Source of the DNA: Cupidesulfovibrio sp000226255
GTDB lineage: Bacteria > Desulfobacterota > Desulfovibrionia > Desulfovibrionales > Desulfovibrionaceae
NCBI RefSeq assembly: GCF_003402415.2
Contig: NZ_AP036014.1
Span: 2,480,001 to 2,544,000 of the forward strand
DNA: 64,000 nucleotides
Direction of reading: 5' to 3'
Shown here: piece after piece, positions 54,727 to 63,587 of the stretch
How the letters are laid out: each line of letters opens with the position of its first letter
Position numbering within the stretch: the first letter of the stretch is position 1
The notes under the pieces: model-generated
What the model was told of the DNA's origin: nothing
What the model saw: the letters and a program-made list of their open reading frames with translations, nothing else
Database searches by the model: none
Translations under genes and position numbers: made by a program

Positions 54727-55545
54727 TTACCGGGCGGCCTTGCGGCCCTGCCCTTCATCGTTGGCGGCGCCAGCCTTCCGCTCCAGCAGAAAGTCGAGGA
54801 AGCGGCGCGAGGCGTCGAGGTCGGGCGTCAGCTCCAGCGACTCGCGCAGGTGCTTCTCGGCCCGTTCCGTGTCGCCCATGTCATAGTAGGCACGGGCAAT
54901 GTTGAAATGCACGTGGCTGTCGCCCGGCGAAAGATCCAGCGCGCGCAGATGGTGCCGGATGGCGATGCGCGGCAGCTTGCTCTTGCGCAGGTTGATGCCG
55001 AAATCGGTGAACATGTGACGATGGGAGGGCACGAACTCGCCAGGGGCCTCGGCCAGCCGCTCCAGCGCGCGCACGGCGCGGTCGCGGTCACCGCGCCGCA
55101 ACTGGGCCAGCGCGGTGGCGAAATCGGCCCGCAGCGAACGCTCGGTCTGCGCGCCCACCTCGTGCCCGGCGATGCCGCCGGTGCGGCGGATGGCGTCGCG
55201 GCTGGCGGCCACGCGCGCGGGGGCGGCCGCAACCTGCTCTTCCGGCTGCGCCTTGCCGTCGCGCGCGGCCTGCATGCCCGCAACGCCAGGCCTTATGGGC
55301 GCGGCCAGGATGTCCGGCTCGAAAGCATAACCCTTGGAAAATTCCGCCGCGCTGACGGCGCGCCGCTCGCCCGTGGGCTGCATGCTGGCCGACAGGGGCT
55401 GCACCACGTAGCCGCCAGCTTCGTGTTCCCACACGAACCAGTAGCGCTTGCGCGCGGCGTTGCGCCCCGGCGCGGCCCCGCCCGCCCTGCCCATCTGGCG
55501 GGGCTCAACCGAGGAATAGACGCCCTTGAAGATACCGGTCTCCAT
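54727..55545 (-). CDS. TPR-repeat protein
   Basis: Predicted 272 residues. The N-terminal half starts METGIFKGVYSSVEPRQMGR and contains KRYWFVWEHEAGGYVVQPL, of unknown role. The C-terminal half has TPR helices such as IAIRHHLRALDLSPGDSHVH and FNIARAYYDMGDTERAEKHL. It is cytoplasmic by sequence and cotranscribed with the AMIN gene. AGGAGCAGAT precedes the ATG at 55545. The 324-base divergent gap to hypA (55546-55869) shows no gene. Confidence 0.85.
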   Translation of the reverse strand: METGIFKGVYSSVEPRQMGRAGGAAPGRNAARKRYWFVWEHEAGGYVVQPLSASMQPTGERRAVSAAEFSKGYAFEPDILAAPIRPGVAGMQAARDGKAQPEEQVAAAPARVAASRDAIRRTGGIAGHEVGAQTERSLRADFATALAQLRRGDRDRAVRALERLAEAPGEFVPSHRHMFTDFGINLRKSKLPRIAIRHHLRALDLSPGDSHVHFNIARAYYDMGDTERAEKHLRESLELTPDLDASRRFLDFLLERKAGAANDEGQGRKAAR

Positions 55546-55869
55546 ATCTGCTCCTGTCGCGGCCCGCGAACGCCGGGAGAAAGCGGCCCGGCGCGCCGCG
55601 TGGCGCGGGCGCGTCGGGGTCAGATGTACCCTTTTTCGCGGGCGTTGCAAACGGGCCGGGGCACGCCGGGCCGCGCAGGCCGGGGCAGGTGCAGCCCGAC
55701 GCGCGAAACCCGGAAACAGGGTATCCGCCACCGCCCCGCGGCTCCGCACAGAGCGGCCGCAGGCGCACCCGACGCCATTCGTGCCTGGTGCACTCCCGGT
55801 TCAGGCCCGGCTCCGCATCCCGCCCCGGCCTCTCTGGACGCGCCATGGCTTTTGCTTTATCCATGCCGG

Positions 55870-56223
55870 ATGCATGAAATGTCCGTCGCATCCAGCGTCA
55901 TCTCCATCGTTCAGGAAGAGCTGGCCAAGCACTCCGCCACCCGGCTGCTGCTGGTCCGCGTGCGCTACGGCGCGCTGGCCAACCTCGTTCCCGAGGCCAT
56001 GGAATTCGCTTTCGAGGCCATGACCATCGGCACCGATTTCGAGGGGGCCAAACTGGAACTGGCCAAGGCCCCGGTGAAGCTGCTGTGCGGCGGCTGCGGC
56101 AAGGAGTTCGAGCCGCAGGGCAAGGAACTGCTGTTCGCGCCCTGCCCCGCCTGCGGCGAGGAAGCCGGGCACCACGTGCTGGCCGGGCGCGAGCTGTACG
56201 TCGAACACATCGAAGCCGAATAG
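55870..56223 (+). CDS. hypA: Hydrogenase nickel-insertion protein HypA (second copy)
   Basis: Predicted 117 residues. The MHEMS start carries the nickel His2; zinc cysteines are CGGC and CPAC. It delivers nickel with HypB, whose gene follows 9 bases later. It differs clearly from the copy at 31200, so the two may serve different hydrogenases. Confidence 0.95.
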   Translation: MHEMSVASSVISIVQEELAKHSATRLLLVRVRYGALANLVPEAMEFAFEAMTIGTDFEGAKLELAKAPVKLLCGGCGKEFEPQGKELLFAPCPACGEEAGHHVLAGRELYVEHIEAE

Positions 56224-56232
56224 GGGGCACCC

Positions 56233-56889
56233 GTGGAAATACCCGTGGTCAGGAACGTGCTGGAAGCCAACGACAAGATGGCCGTGCAACTGAAAAGCCT
56301 GTTCGCCCGGCACAACATACTGGTCCTGAACATGATCAGCTCACCCGGCGCGGGCAAGACCTCTGTGCTTGAACGCACCCTGGCCGACCTGCGCGGCGAG
56401 TTCCGCATGGCGGTCATCGAGGGCGACCTGCAGACCGACAACGACGCCCGCCGCGTGGCCGCCACCGGCGCCAAGGCCGTGCAGATCAACACCGACGGCG
56501 GTTGCCACCTGGACAGCAACATGATCCTCGAGGCGCTGTCCAACTTCGACCTCGCGGCCATCGACATCCTGTTCATCGAGAACGTGGGCAACCTGGTCTG
56601 CCCGGTGGAGTTCGACTGCGGCGAAGACCACAAGGTGGCCCTGCTCAGCGTGACCGAGGGCGACGACAAGCCCGAGAAGTACCCGCTGCTGTTCAATCTT
56701 TCCAAGGTGATGCTGCTGAACAAGGTGGACCTGCTGCCCTACGTCGACTTCGACGTGGAGCGCGCCAAGCGCTTCGCCACCCACCTGAACAAGGAACTGG
56801 CCATCTTCCCCATGTCCTGCCGCAGCGGCGAAGGGCTGGATGGCTGGTACGACTGGCTGCGCGCGGCGCGGGCGGCCAAGCGCGGGTAG
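56233..56889 (+). CDS. hypB: Hydrogenase nickel-insertion GTPase HypB
   Basis: Predicted 218 residues from a GTG start. GTPase motifs are SSPGAGKTSVLE (P-loop), IEGDLQTDNDA and LNKVDLLPY; the metal-site segment is TDGGCHLDSNM. It lacks the His-rich or CxxCGC N-terminal nickel stores of some HypB proteins. With HypA it loads nickel into [NiFe]-hydrogenase precursors. Confidence 0.95.
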   Translation: MEIPVVRNVLEANDKMAVQLKSLFARHNILVLNMISSPGAGKTSVLERTLADLRGEFRMAVIEGDLQTDNDARRVAATGAKAVQINTDGGCHLDSNMILEALSNFDLAAIDILFIENVGNLVCPVEFDCGEDHKVALLSVTEGDDKPEKYPLLFNLSKVMLLNKVDLLPYVDFDVERAKRFATHLNKELAIFPMSCRSGEGLDGWYDWLRAARAAKRG

Positions 56890-57018
56890 GCGCTGGCAGA
56901 CGCGGCCCGCCCCTTGGGGGGCTGACGGGCATCCTCGGCACTTCGTTCGCGGTCTCTCCGCCATCGCAGGCACGCTGCCCGCGGAATCCGCCCTTTTCCG
57001 CCGGGCGGCGTCAGATCA

Positions 57019-57063
57019 AGGTTTTGGTGCTCACGTACACAAGTACGCGCCGCGCCAAAACCT
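57019..57063. repeat. Complex inverted repeat between hypB and the Mrp-type gene
   Basis: AGGTTTTGG (57019-57027) pairs with CCAAAACCT (57055-57063). An inner stem CGTAC/GTACG with loop ACAA sits at 57034-57047. It lies in a 474-base gene-free gap (56890-57363) and is either the end of the hyp operon or a dispersed palindromic unit. Confidence 0.55.
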
Positions 57064-57363
57064 CGCTCTTCCTTGCCCGGCGAAAAAAATCGCAATCCCT
57101 TGCATCCCGCCCGCACCAGCCAGCCGCGCCGCAAGGCCGACGCGGCATATGCGGAAAAAAGGCGGCAGGACAACCAGACACATGAAGGAAATGAGCCCGG
57201 CGCAAACCCGGCCACGGGGTTGCGACAGGACGGGCACGTGGTTACTGTACATTGCGTCGGGCAATTTCCCCGTTCCGACGTCGAATTCACCCCCCGGCCC
57301 GTTCGGCACGTCGTTCGTGCATGGACGGTGCCGGGGGTATGCCATTGCCGGAGGCAACACCCA

Positions 57364-58326
57364 ATGAGCGATTCTTCTTCCTGTCAGGGCTGCCCCAGCG
57401 CGGCCGGTTGCGGCTCCGCCGGAAATCCCGAAGGCTGCCCCTCGTCCCCTGCCCCCGGCGCCCAGGCCGCAAGCTCCGGCTGCGGCGGCGGGTGCGGCGG
57501 CCCCACGCCGGAACAACAGGCCGAAGAGGCCCGACTGCAAGCCACCCTGTCGCACATCCGCAACACCATCGTGGTCATGTCCGGCAAGGGGGGCGTGGGC
57601 AAAAGCTCCACCGCCGCCAACATCGCCGCCGGCCTTGCCCTGGCGGGCAAACGTGTGGGGCTGCTGGACGTGGACGTGCACGGCCCGTCCATTCCCCGCC
57701 TGCTGAAGCTGGACGCGGCGCAGGCCGACGTGGACGGCGACACCATTCAGCCCGTGTTGTGGCGCGAAGACGTTTCGCTGAAGGTCATGTCGCTGGGCTT
57801 CTTTTTGCCCGACGGCCGCCAGGCGGTGATCTGGCGCGGCCCGGTGAAGATGGGCTTCATCAAGCAACTGCTGTCCGACGTGGCCTGGGGCGAACTGGAC
57901 TTTCTGGTGGTGGACTGCCCCCCCGGCACCGGTGACGAGCCGCTGTCCGTGCTCCAGTTGCTGGGCGAAGCGGCCCGCGCGCTCATCGTCACCACGCCGC
58001 AGGCCGTGGCCGTGGACGACGTGCGCCGCTCGCTGGGCTTCTGCGAAGACCTGAACGTGCCGGTGCTGGGCGTCATCGAGAACATGAGCGGCATCGTCTG
58101 CTCCAAGTGCGGCAACGTGGAATCGCTGTTCGGCCAGGGCGGCGGCGAACGCCTGGCCAAGGAAATGAACGTGCCGTTCCTGGGCGCGGTGCCGCTGGAC
58201 CCGGAAATCGTCCGTGCGGGCGACGAGGGCAACATCTACATCGCCTCGCACCCCGACCGCCCCGCCGCCACCGTGCTGCGCACCATCGTGGACGCGCTGG
58301 TGGAAGCGGACGCGCCGCAGGGGTAG
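57364..58326 (+). CDS. Mrp/NBP35-type Fe-S cluster carrier ATPase
   Basis: Predicted 320 residues. A Cys-rich N terminus (CQGCPSAAGCGS, then CGGGCGG, residues 5-45) precedes the deviant P-loop VMSGKGGVGKSSTAAN, the family motif DVDVHGPSIPRLL, and VVDCPPGTGDEPLS. The bridging-cluster cysteines are in VCSKCGN. It assembles or transfers [4Fe-4S] clusters. GGAGG precedes ATG 57364. The N-terminal cysteines could hold a second cluster. Confidence 0.93.
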   Translation: MSDSSSCQGCPSAAGCGSAGNPEGCPSSPAPGAQAASSGCGGGCGGPTPEQQAEEARLQATLSHIRNTIVVMSGKGGVGKSSTAANIAAGLALAGKRVGLLDVDVHGPSIPRLLKLDAAQADVDGDTIQPVLWREDVSLKVMSLGFFLPDGRQAVIWRGPVKMGFIKQLLSDVAWGELDFLVVDCPPGTGDEPLSVLQLLGEAARALIVTTPQAVAVDDVRRSLGFCEDLNVPVLGVIENMSGIVCSKCGNVESLFGQGGGERLAKEMNVPFLGAVPLDPEIVRAGDEGNIYIASHPDRPAATVLRTIVDALVEADAPQG

Positions 58327-58347
58327 TTGCCCACGGCTTGAACAACG

Positions 58348-58384
58348 ACGATCCCCGCCATGGCGACATGGCGGGGATCGTTTT
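58348..58384 (+). terminator. Terminator after the Mrp-type gene
   Basis: ACGATCCCCGCCATG and CATGGCGGGGATCGT form a perfect 15-bp stem with loop GCGA, followed by TTT. Confidence 0.93.
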
Positions 58385-58392
58385 GTCAGTGC

Positions 58393-58491
58393 CCCCAATT
58401 GAAAAGTTTTGAGAGAGGGATGGGGGTTCGGGGGAAGGGAGAGAACTTTTTCAAAAGTTCTCTCCCTTCCCCCGATTACTCTTCGTCTCCC
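58393..58491 (-). repeat. Composite hairpin-plus-tail repeat, copy B
   Basis: On the minus strand, after the sppA stop, come GGGGAGACGAAGAG, a 22-bp-arm hairpin, then ACCCCCATCC, CAAAACTTTT and TTGGGG. Blocks and order match copy A at 6614-6702, and so does the placement after a stop codon. Confidence 0.75.
58429..58474 (-). terminator. Strong hairpin terminator after sppA
   Basis: A perfect 22-bp stem, CGGGGGAAGGGAGAGAAC plus TTTT, with a 2-base loop. It is part of the composite repeat copy B. Confidence 0.78.
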
Positions 58492-58494
58492 CTC

Positions 58495-59502
58495 CTACAT
58501 TCCGGCCTCGGGCAACCAGAGATAATGAAACCCGGCGCGCGAGGCGGCGTCCAAGCCGGGCAGGCCCATGTCGATGAGGGCCATGCGGCCGGACCCGGCG
58601 GGGGTGGCGGCGGTGGCGTATTCGGTGGCTCCGGGCAGGGGATCGCGGCGGTAGGTGACCACGCGCAGGTCGCTGGCGCCGGTCAGGCTGGCGGCTTCGG
58701 CCAGGGCGTCCTCGAAGTAGCCGATGCGGTCCACCAACCCGGCGGCCAGGGCCTGCCGGGCGGTGAGAATGCGCGCGTCGGCGAACTGCGCCTCGCGGCC
58801 GTGGCTGGCGGGCCTGCGCTCGTGCACCAGCCCCTGGAACCGGCCGTTCATGTCGGCGATGATGGCCTGGAACAGGGCGCGTTCCTCGTCGGTGCCCTCG
58901 CGGAAGGGAGAGCCCATGTCCTTGTGCTCGCCGGACTTGGCCACCACGGCGCGTACGCCGATCTTGTCCATGAGTCCGGCCACCTCGGGCCGCAGGAAGA
59001 TGACCCCGATGCTGCCGGTGACGGTGGACGGGTGCGCAACGATGCGGTCTGCGGCAAGCGCCGTGTAGTAGCCGCCAGAGGCGGCGGTATCCAGCATCAG
59101 CGCCACGACCTTCTGGCCGGTGCGCTCGCGGTGGCGCATCAGTTCGTGGTACAGCACGTCGCTGGCGGTCACGCCGCCGCCGGGGCTGTCGATGGCCACG
59201 ATGACGGCCTTCACGTCCGGGTCTTCGGCGGCCAGGCGCAACTGGGCCACGACCTCCTGCACCATCCCCGGCCGTTCGCGGAACAGGCCGGACTTGGCCC
59301 GGTTGTCGATGACGCCGGTGACGTTGATGAGCACGGCCTTGTCGCGGCCTTGGCCGAACACGGTTTCCTCGCCGAAGGGGTCTGGCCCGCCGAAGAGCGA
59401 CGAACGCGCACCGCACCCGGCAAGAACGGCGGAAAGCGCCAGCAGCAGAACGAGAACCGGCAGGGAACGCGCGCGAAGGCGCGGGGAATGCGATGCGGTC
59501 AT
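58495..59502 (-). CDS. sppA: Signal peptide peptidase SppA (36K-type), lipoprotein
   Basis: Predicted 335 residues. A lipoprotein signal ends LALSAVLAGC, so the protein is probably membrane-anchored. The serine-lysine dyad lies in DTAASGGYYTALAADRI (Ser) and VAKSGEHKDMGSPF (Lys). DSPGGGVTASDVLYHEL is the S49-family segment. It degrades cleaved signal peptides in the membrane. GGAGG precedes the ATG at 59502. Its end carries the composite repeat. Confidence 0.94.
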   Translation of the reverse strand: MTASHSPRLRARSLPVLVLLLALSAVLAGCGARSSLFGGPDPFGEETVFGQGRDKAVLINVTGVIDNRAKSGLFRERPGMVQEVVAQLRLAAEDPDVKAVIVAIDSPGGGVTASDVLYHELMRHRERTGQKVVALMLDTAASGGYYTALAADRIVAHPSTVTGSIGVIFLRPEVAGLMDKIGVRAVVAKSGEHKDMGSPFREGTDEERALFQAIIADMNGRFQGLVHERRPASHGREAQFADARILTARQALAAGLVDRIGYFEDALAEAASLTGASDLRVVTYRRDPLPGATEYATAATPAGSGRMALIDMGLPGLDAASRAGFHYLWLPEAGM

Positions 59503-59742
59503 GAGAAACCTCCGTTGCGCTGGTGCTACCACATTCGGCGGCCCGTGGACAATGCACGGCCGTTTGCGGACGTGTAACACCATGTAACGGGCCGGAGCCC
59601 GTCCGGACGGAGCGCGGGCCTTGACACCACACCGCCCCGCACGGAGAATCCCCCACCTGAACCACCCCGCATTCCATCGGGGGCGGCCGATGCGCCCGTT
59701 TTGCGCGCCAGCCCGCACCGCCCACATATTCCGGAGACGCCC

Positions 59743-61062
59743 ATGGCCGATACCCATGACGACGATTTCGACAGCACCAACCCGTTCCGCTCCCTGAACA
59801 AGCGCGCCTTCCGCGATGCCCGAACGCCCAAAACCACGCAGCCCGCCCCTTCCGCGCCCAAGGCCGGGGCACGTCATGGCGGCGGGCAGAAGCCGCCGGA
59901 CGAGGCCCTTTCGTCCGAGGACGCCGAGGCGTTCCTGTTCGCCATGGGCACGGTGCAACGGTTGGAAGCGCCGAAGAAGCCCGCAAAGGGCAAGCAGCAT
60001 GCCCAGTCCACCGTCAGGGCGGACAGGCCGGACAGGCCGGACAGGGCGGACAGGCGGACGGCGGGGCACCCGGCCGGAACGCCCAGCCCGGCGGCGGGGA
60101 CAACGACGCGCCCCATACCCGTGACGGACGTGCCGGTCGCCGAGGCCATGCCCGGCGCAACACAGCCTGCGCGAACCGCGCCCCCCACGTCCACGCTCCG
60201 CGCCGCCGAGCGCGACAAGCTGGCATCCGCGACGGCGGCCAGGCTGGATGCGGACGCGGCCCGCAACGGCTTTGCGTTGCAGGACCAACCGGGGTTCAAA
60301 CGACTGCTGGAACGCGGCGCGGACACGCCTGAAAACACCGGCACATCCCCGGTCGGGAAAGCCCCGGACGCATCCGCGCCCGGCAAGCCCGCCGCGACGC
60401 CGGTCACCGCCTCCGAACGGAAGGAAGCGGTGCGCCAGCGCTCCCGCGAGGCCGTAGCCGACCACGAGCACACCCCGCCGCCCGACGAGGACAACCTGTT
60501 CTCCAAGGCCATGTCCGGCGTGCGCACGCTGGCGGGCAAGGGCCGCGAGGTGCCGCCGGAAACCGCCCCGCGCGAGGCGGCAGCGCCCGCCGTGGGGCAC
60601 CCGTTGCAAGACTTCATGGACGGCGCGGTGGAATTCGCGCTGGAGTTCACTGACGAATACCTGGAAGGCCACGTGGTGGGCCTGGACGCGCTGACCGTGG
60701 GCAAGCTGCGCGCCGGGCAGTACAGCCCGGAAGGCCACCTGGACCTGCACGGCATGAACGCCCTGCAAGCCTACGAGGCCATGATCGGCTTCATGCGCGC
60801 CGCCTACCACAAGGGCATGCGCACCGTGCTGGTCATACCGGGCCGGGGCAGGAACTCCCCCGACGGCATGGGCGTGCTGCGCGAGAAGGTGCAGGCCTGG
60901 CTGACGCACGACCCGTTCAAGCGGGTGGTGCTGGCCTTCTGCACCGCCCAGCCCGCCCACGGCGGCGCGGGCGCGCTGTACGTGCTGCTGCGCAAGTACA
61001 AGAAGTCGCGCGGCAAGGTCCAGTGGGACCGCACGCCCACGGACGCCGACCTGTTCCTGTAG
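59743..61062 (+). CDS. Smr-domain protein with long disordered N terminus
   Basis: Predicted 439 residues. The C-terminal Smr domain shows LDLHGMNALQAYEAMIGF, VLVIPGRGRNS and VLAFCTAQPAHGGAGALYVL. Smr domains nick DNA or cut RNA, for example in MutS2 and in ribosome rescue. The first ~290 residues are Ala/Pro/Lys-rich with RPDRPDRADRR repeats (9-base units at about 60020-60060), probably disordered. GGAGAC precedes the ATG. Confidence 0.87.
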   Translation: MADTHDDDFDSTNPFRSLNKRAFRDARTPKTTQPAPSAPKAGARHGGGQKPPDEALSSEDAEAFLFAMGTVQRLEAPKKPAKGKQHAQSTVRADRPDRPDRADRRTAGHPAGTPSPAAGTTTRPIPVTDVPVAEAMPGATQPARTAPPTSTLRAAERDKLASATAARLDADAARNGFALQDQPGFKRLLERGADTPENTGTSPVGKAPDASAPGKPAATPVTASERKEAVRQRSREAVADHEHTPPPDEDNLFSKAMSGVRTLAGKGREVPPETAPREAAAPAVGHPLQDFMDGAVEFALEFTDEYLEGHVVGLDALTVGKLRAGQYSPEGHLDLHGMNALQAYEAMIGFMRAAYHKGMRTVLVIPGRGRNSPDGMGVLREKVQAWLTHDPFKRVVLAFCTAQPAHGGAGALYVLLRKYKKSRGKVQWDRTPTDADLFL

Positions 61063-61161
61063 ACGCGACGGCGGGCTCGGTCCACCGCTCCACCCCGCGA
61101 TGCGGGGTGCTTGCCTGCACCGCCTCACATTGTTATTACATCCGTAGCAACGGAGGTGCGC

Positions 61162-61392
61162 ATGCAGACCGTCAAGGTACGCAAGGTGGGAAATTCGCTG
61201 GGCATGGTACTGCCCAAAGAGGCCGTGGCCCGCATGAACGTGCGCGAAGGCGATACCATCTACCTCACCGAAACCCCGGATGGGGGGTTCCGGCTCACCC
61301 CGGTCAACGAGGACTTCGCCGAACAGATCGGCCTGGCCGACGACATCATGCGTGAGGACCGCAACATCCTGCGCGAACTGGCCAAACGATGA
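61162..61392 (+). CDS. AbrB/MazE-type antitoxin
   Basis: Predicted 76 residues. The swapped-hairpin DNA-binding start MQTVKVRKVGNSLGMVLPKE is typical. The C-terminal half (EQIGLADDIMREDRNILREL) should bind and neutralise the toxin. GGAGGTGC precedes the ATG. Its stop overlaps the toxin start by four bases (ATGA). Confidence 0.9.
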   Translation: MQTVKVRKVGNSLGMVLPKEAVARMNVREGDTIYLTETPDGGFRLTPVNEDFAEQIGLADDIMREDRNILRELAKR

Positions 61393-61784
61393 TCCGCTGG
61401 ATACCCGCCGAGGTGGTGCTGGCCATCCACGACCGGCAGATAGACGAACACGGCGGGGCATCCGGCGTGCGCGACCAGGGACTGCTGGAAAGCGCCCTGT
61501 CCCGCCCCCGGCAACTGGCCAGCTACGGCGCGCCGGACATCTTCGACCTTGCGGCCGCCTACGCCTTCGGCATCACGCGCAACCATCCCTTCGTGGACGG
61601 CAACAAGCGCACCGCTTACGTCACCGCCATGCTGTTCCTGCGCCTGCACGACAAGCCATGCAATGCCCCGGCGCGCGACAGGATACTGGTGTTCGAGCGA
61701 TTGGGGCGCGGCGACGTGCCGCAGGAAGCCCTGGCCGCGTGGTTGCGCCGCTGGAGCGCGCCCGAGGGCAACGGCGGGGAATGA
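61389..61784 (+). CDS. doc: Doc-type Fic-fold toxin
   Basis: Predicted 131 residues. The Fic/Doc motif reads HPFVDGNKRTA, intermediate between Doc (HPFxDANKR) and Fic (HPFxxGNGR). Doc phosphorylates EF-Tu and stops translation; Fic enzymes adenylylate targets, so the exact activity is uncertain. It is translationally coupled to the antitoxin. Confidence 0.9.
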   Translation: MIRWIPAEVVLAIHDRQIDEHGGASGVRDQGLLESALSRPRQLASYGAPDIFDLAAAYAFGITRNHPFVDGNKRTAYVTAMLFLRLHDKPCNAPARDRILVFERLGRGDVPQEALAAWLRRWSAPEGNGGE

Positions 61785-61900
61785 GCCCCCCAATGGCGCG
61801 GCAGCACGGCCCCGTTTCCCCACTCCGCCAGTTACCCCAATTTCCCCAATTGTCCCTCCCTGCCGAGACGGCGACGGCAGCGCCCGCCTTTGCCATTGAG

Positions 61901-61932
61901 AAAAATCCCCCGCCGCGTTGCCGCGACGGGGG
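61901..61932 (-). terminator. Terminator of proC
   Basis: On the minus strand TCCCCCGTCGCG and CGCGGCGGGGGA form a stem with one mismatch, followed by TTTTT, 72 bases after the proC stop. Confidence 0.8.
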
Positions 61933-62003
61933 ACTTCACGTTCAATGGCCTTCCCTGCGGCATCGTGCCGAGGGAAGCCGGGCATCACGGACGGGATGGC
62001 CCG

Positions 62004-62825
62004 CTACTTCTCCATTTCCAGCCCGCGCTTGTAGGCCGCCAGCACCGCATCCATGATGCGGCCCCGCACGGCCTCGCGGTCCAGCTGGTTCATGGCGGCG
62101 ATGGTGTTGCCCGCGGGCGAGCAGACCTGTTCGCGCAGCACCGAAAGGTGCGTGCCGGACTGTTCCGCCAGGGCCACCGAGCCGGAGAACAGGCCCTTGA
62201 CCAGTTCCGTGGCGTCCTGCCGGGTGAAGCCCAGCGTCACGGCCACCTCGGTCACCGCCTCCATGAAGTAGAAGACGTAGGCCGGGCCGCAGCCCACCAC
62301 CGCCGTGAAGGCGGTGAACTTGGACTCGGGCAGCACGATGGCCGTACCGATGGCCTCGAACAGGCCCCGGACCATGTCGCGCTGCGCCGGGCCAAGGGCC
62401 GGATCCTCGAAGCACAGCGCGTACACGCCCTTGCCGACCATGGCGGGGGTGTTGGGCATGACGCGCACCACCGGGCACTCGGGGCCGCCCGCTTCCGCGA
62501 TGGCGGCCTTCATGGCCGCGATGGACACGCCGGAGGCGATGGACACCACCACCTTGCCCGGCGCGAGGGACGGCGCGATGGCGCGCAGCACCTCGGGCAC
62601 CATGTACGGCTTCACCCCCAACAGCACCACGTCGGCCTGCGAGGCCAGCGCGGCGGCGTCGGGCATGGCGCGCACGCCGACGTCCGCCAGCGCGAGCACC
62701 TTGGCGGGCGTGGGATTGTACCCCAGCAGGGAAAGCCCCTCGCGGCCGGAAAGACCGCGCAGGATGGCGGCCCCCATGTTGCCGCAGCCGATGCAGCCGA
62801 TGACGGTGCCCGTGGTGCCGGTCAT
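62004..62825 (-). CDS. proC: Pyrroline-5-carboxylate reductase
   Basis: Predicted 273 residues. The NAD(P)H fold starts TVIGCIGCGNMGAAILRGL. The substrate domain shows VVRVMPNTPAMVGKGV and the C-terminal signature LREQVCSPAGNTIAAM. It makes proline from pyrroline-5-carboxylate. It lies 4 bases after ndk on the same strand. Confidence 0.96.
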   Translation of the reverse strand: MTGTTGTVIGCIGCGNMGAAILRGLSGREGLSLLGYNPTPAKVLALADVGVRAMPDAAALASQADVVLLGVKPYMVPEVLRAIAPSLAPGKVVVSIASGVSIAAMKAAIAEAGGPECPVVRVMPNTPAMVGKGVYALCFEDPALGPAQRDMVRGLFEAIGTAIVLPESKFTAFTAVVGCGPAYVFYFMEAVTEVAVTLGFTRQDATELVKGLFSGSVALAEQSGTHLSVLREQVCSPAGNTIAAMNQLDREAVRGRIMDAVLAAYKRGLEMEK

Positions 62826-62829
62826 GTCG

Positions 62830-63249
<420 letters not shown>

Positions 63250-63460
63250 TCATTTCCTCCGGATACTGCAAGGGTTGCGGTTGCGGCGCGGGCGGCAACG
63301 GAACTGTTCACCCGCGCCCGTACAGGGGACATGCCATCAGGTGCGTGGTTTCGACCGTAACCGCCTCACTCACTTGCGGTTTCAGCCTGCACTGCACGCA
63401 CCCGCCACGCTGCGGAGATTTCGTTCTCCGGCAAGGAGGACGAGCCGCGCGCGCGGTGCC

Positions 63461-63586
63461 TTCAAGCGGGATTTCCGTTCGTTGGCGAGGAAAGCGAGCC
63501 TGACATGAGGGAGTATACTCTTATCGTATTCGACCGACATGGCAGGCGAAGCTTGACGACGCCAACGGGCGGAAGGCCCGCTTGAA
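63461..63586. repeat. Long imperfect inverted repeat after the deacetylase gene
   Basis: TTCAAGCGGG (63461) pairs with CCCGCTTGAA (to 63586). Further inward CGTTGGCG pairs with CGCCAACG and GCCTGACATG with CATGGCAGGC. The stem is about 47 bp with bulges around a ~30-base loop containing the palindrome GAGTATACTC (63511-63520). It begins 2 bases after the minus-strand stop codon. It may be a large terminator, a structured RNA or a palindromic element. No protein gene was seen in 63250-63587. Confidence 0.65.
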
Positions 63587-63587
63587 G

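Noticed and set aside
58495..61461. 988-codon minus-strand frame
   Set aside because: Only its last third is SppA with a lipoprotein signal starting at 59502; the upstream part is antisense to the Smr protein and the antitoxin.
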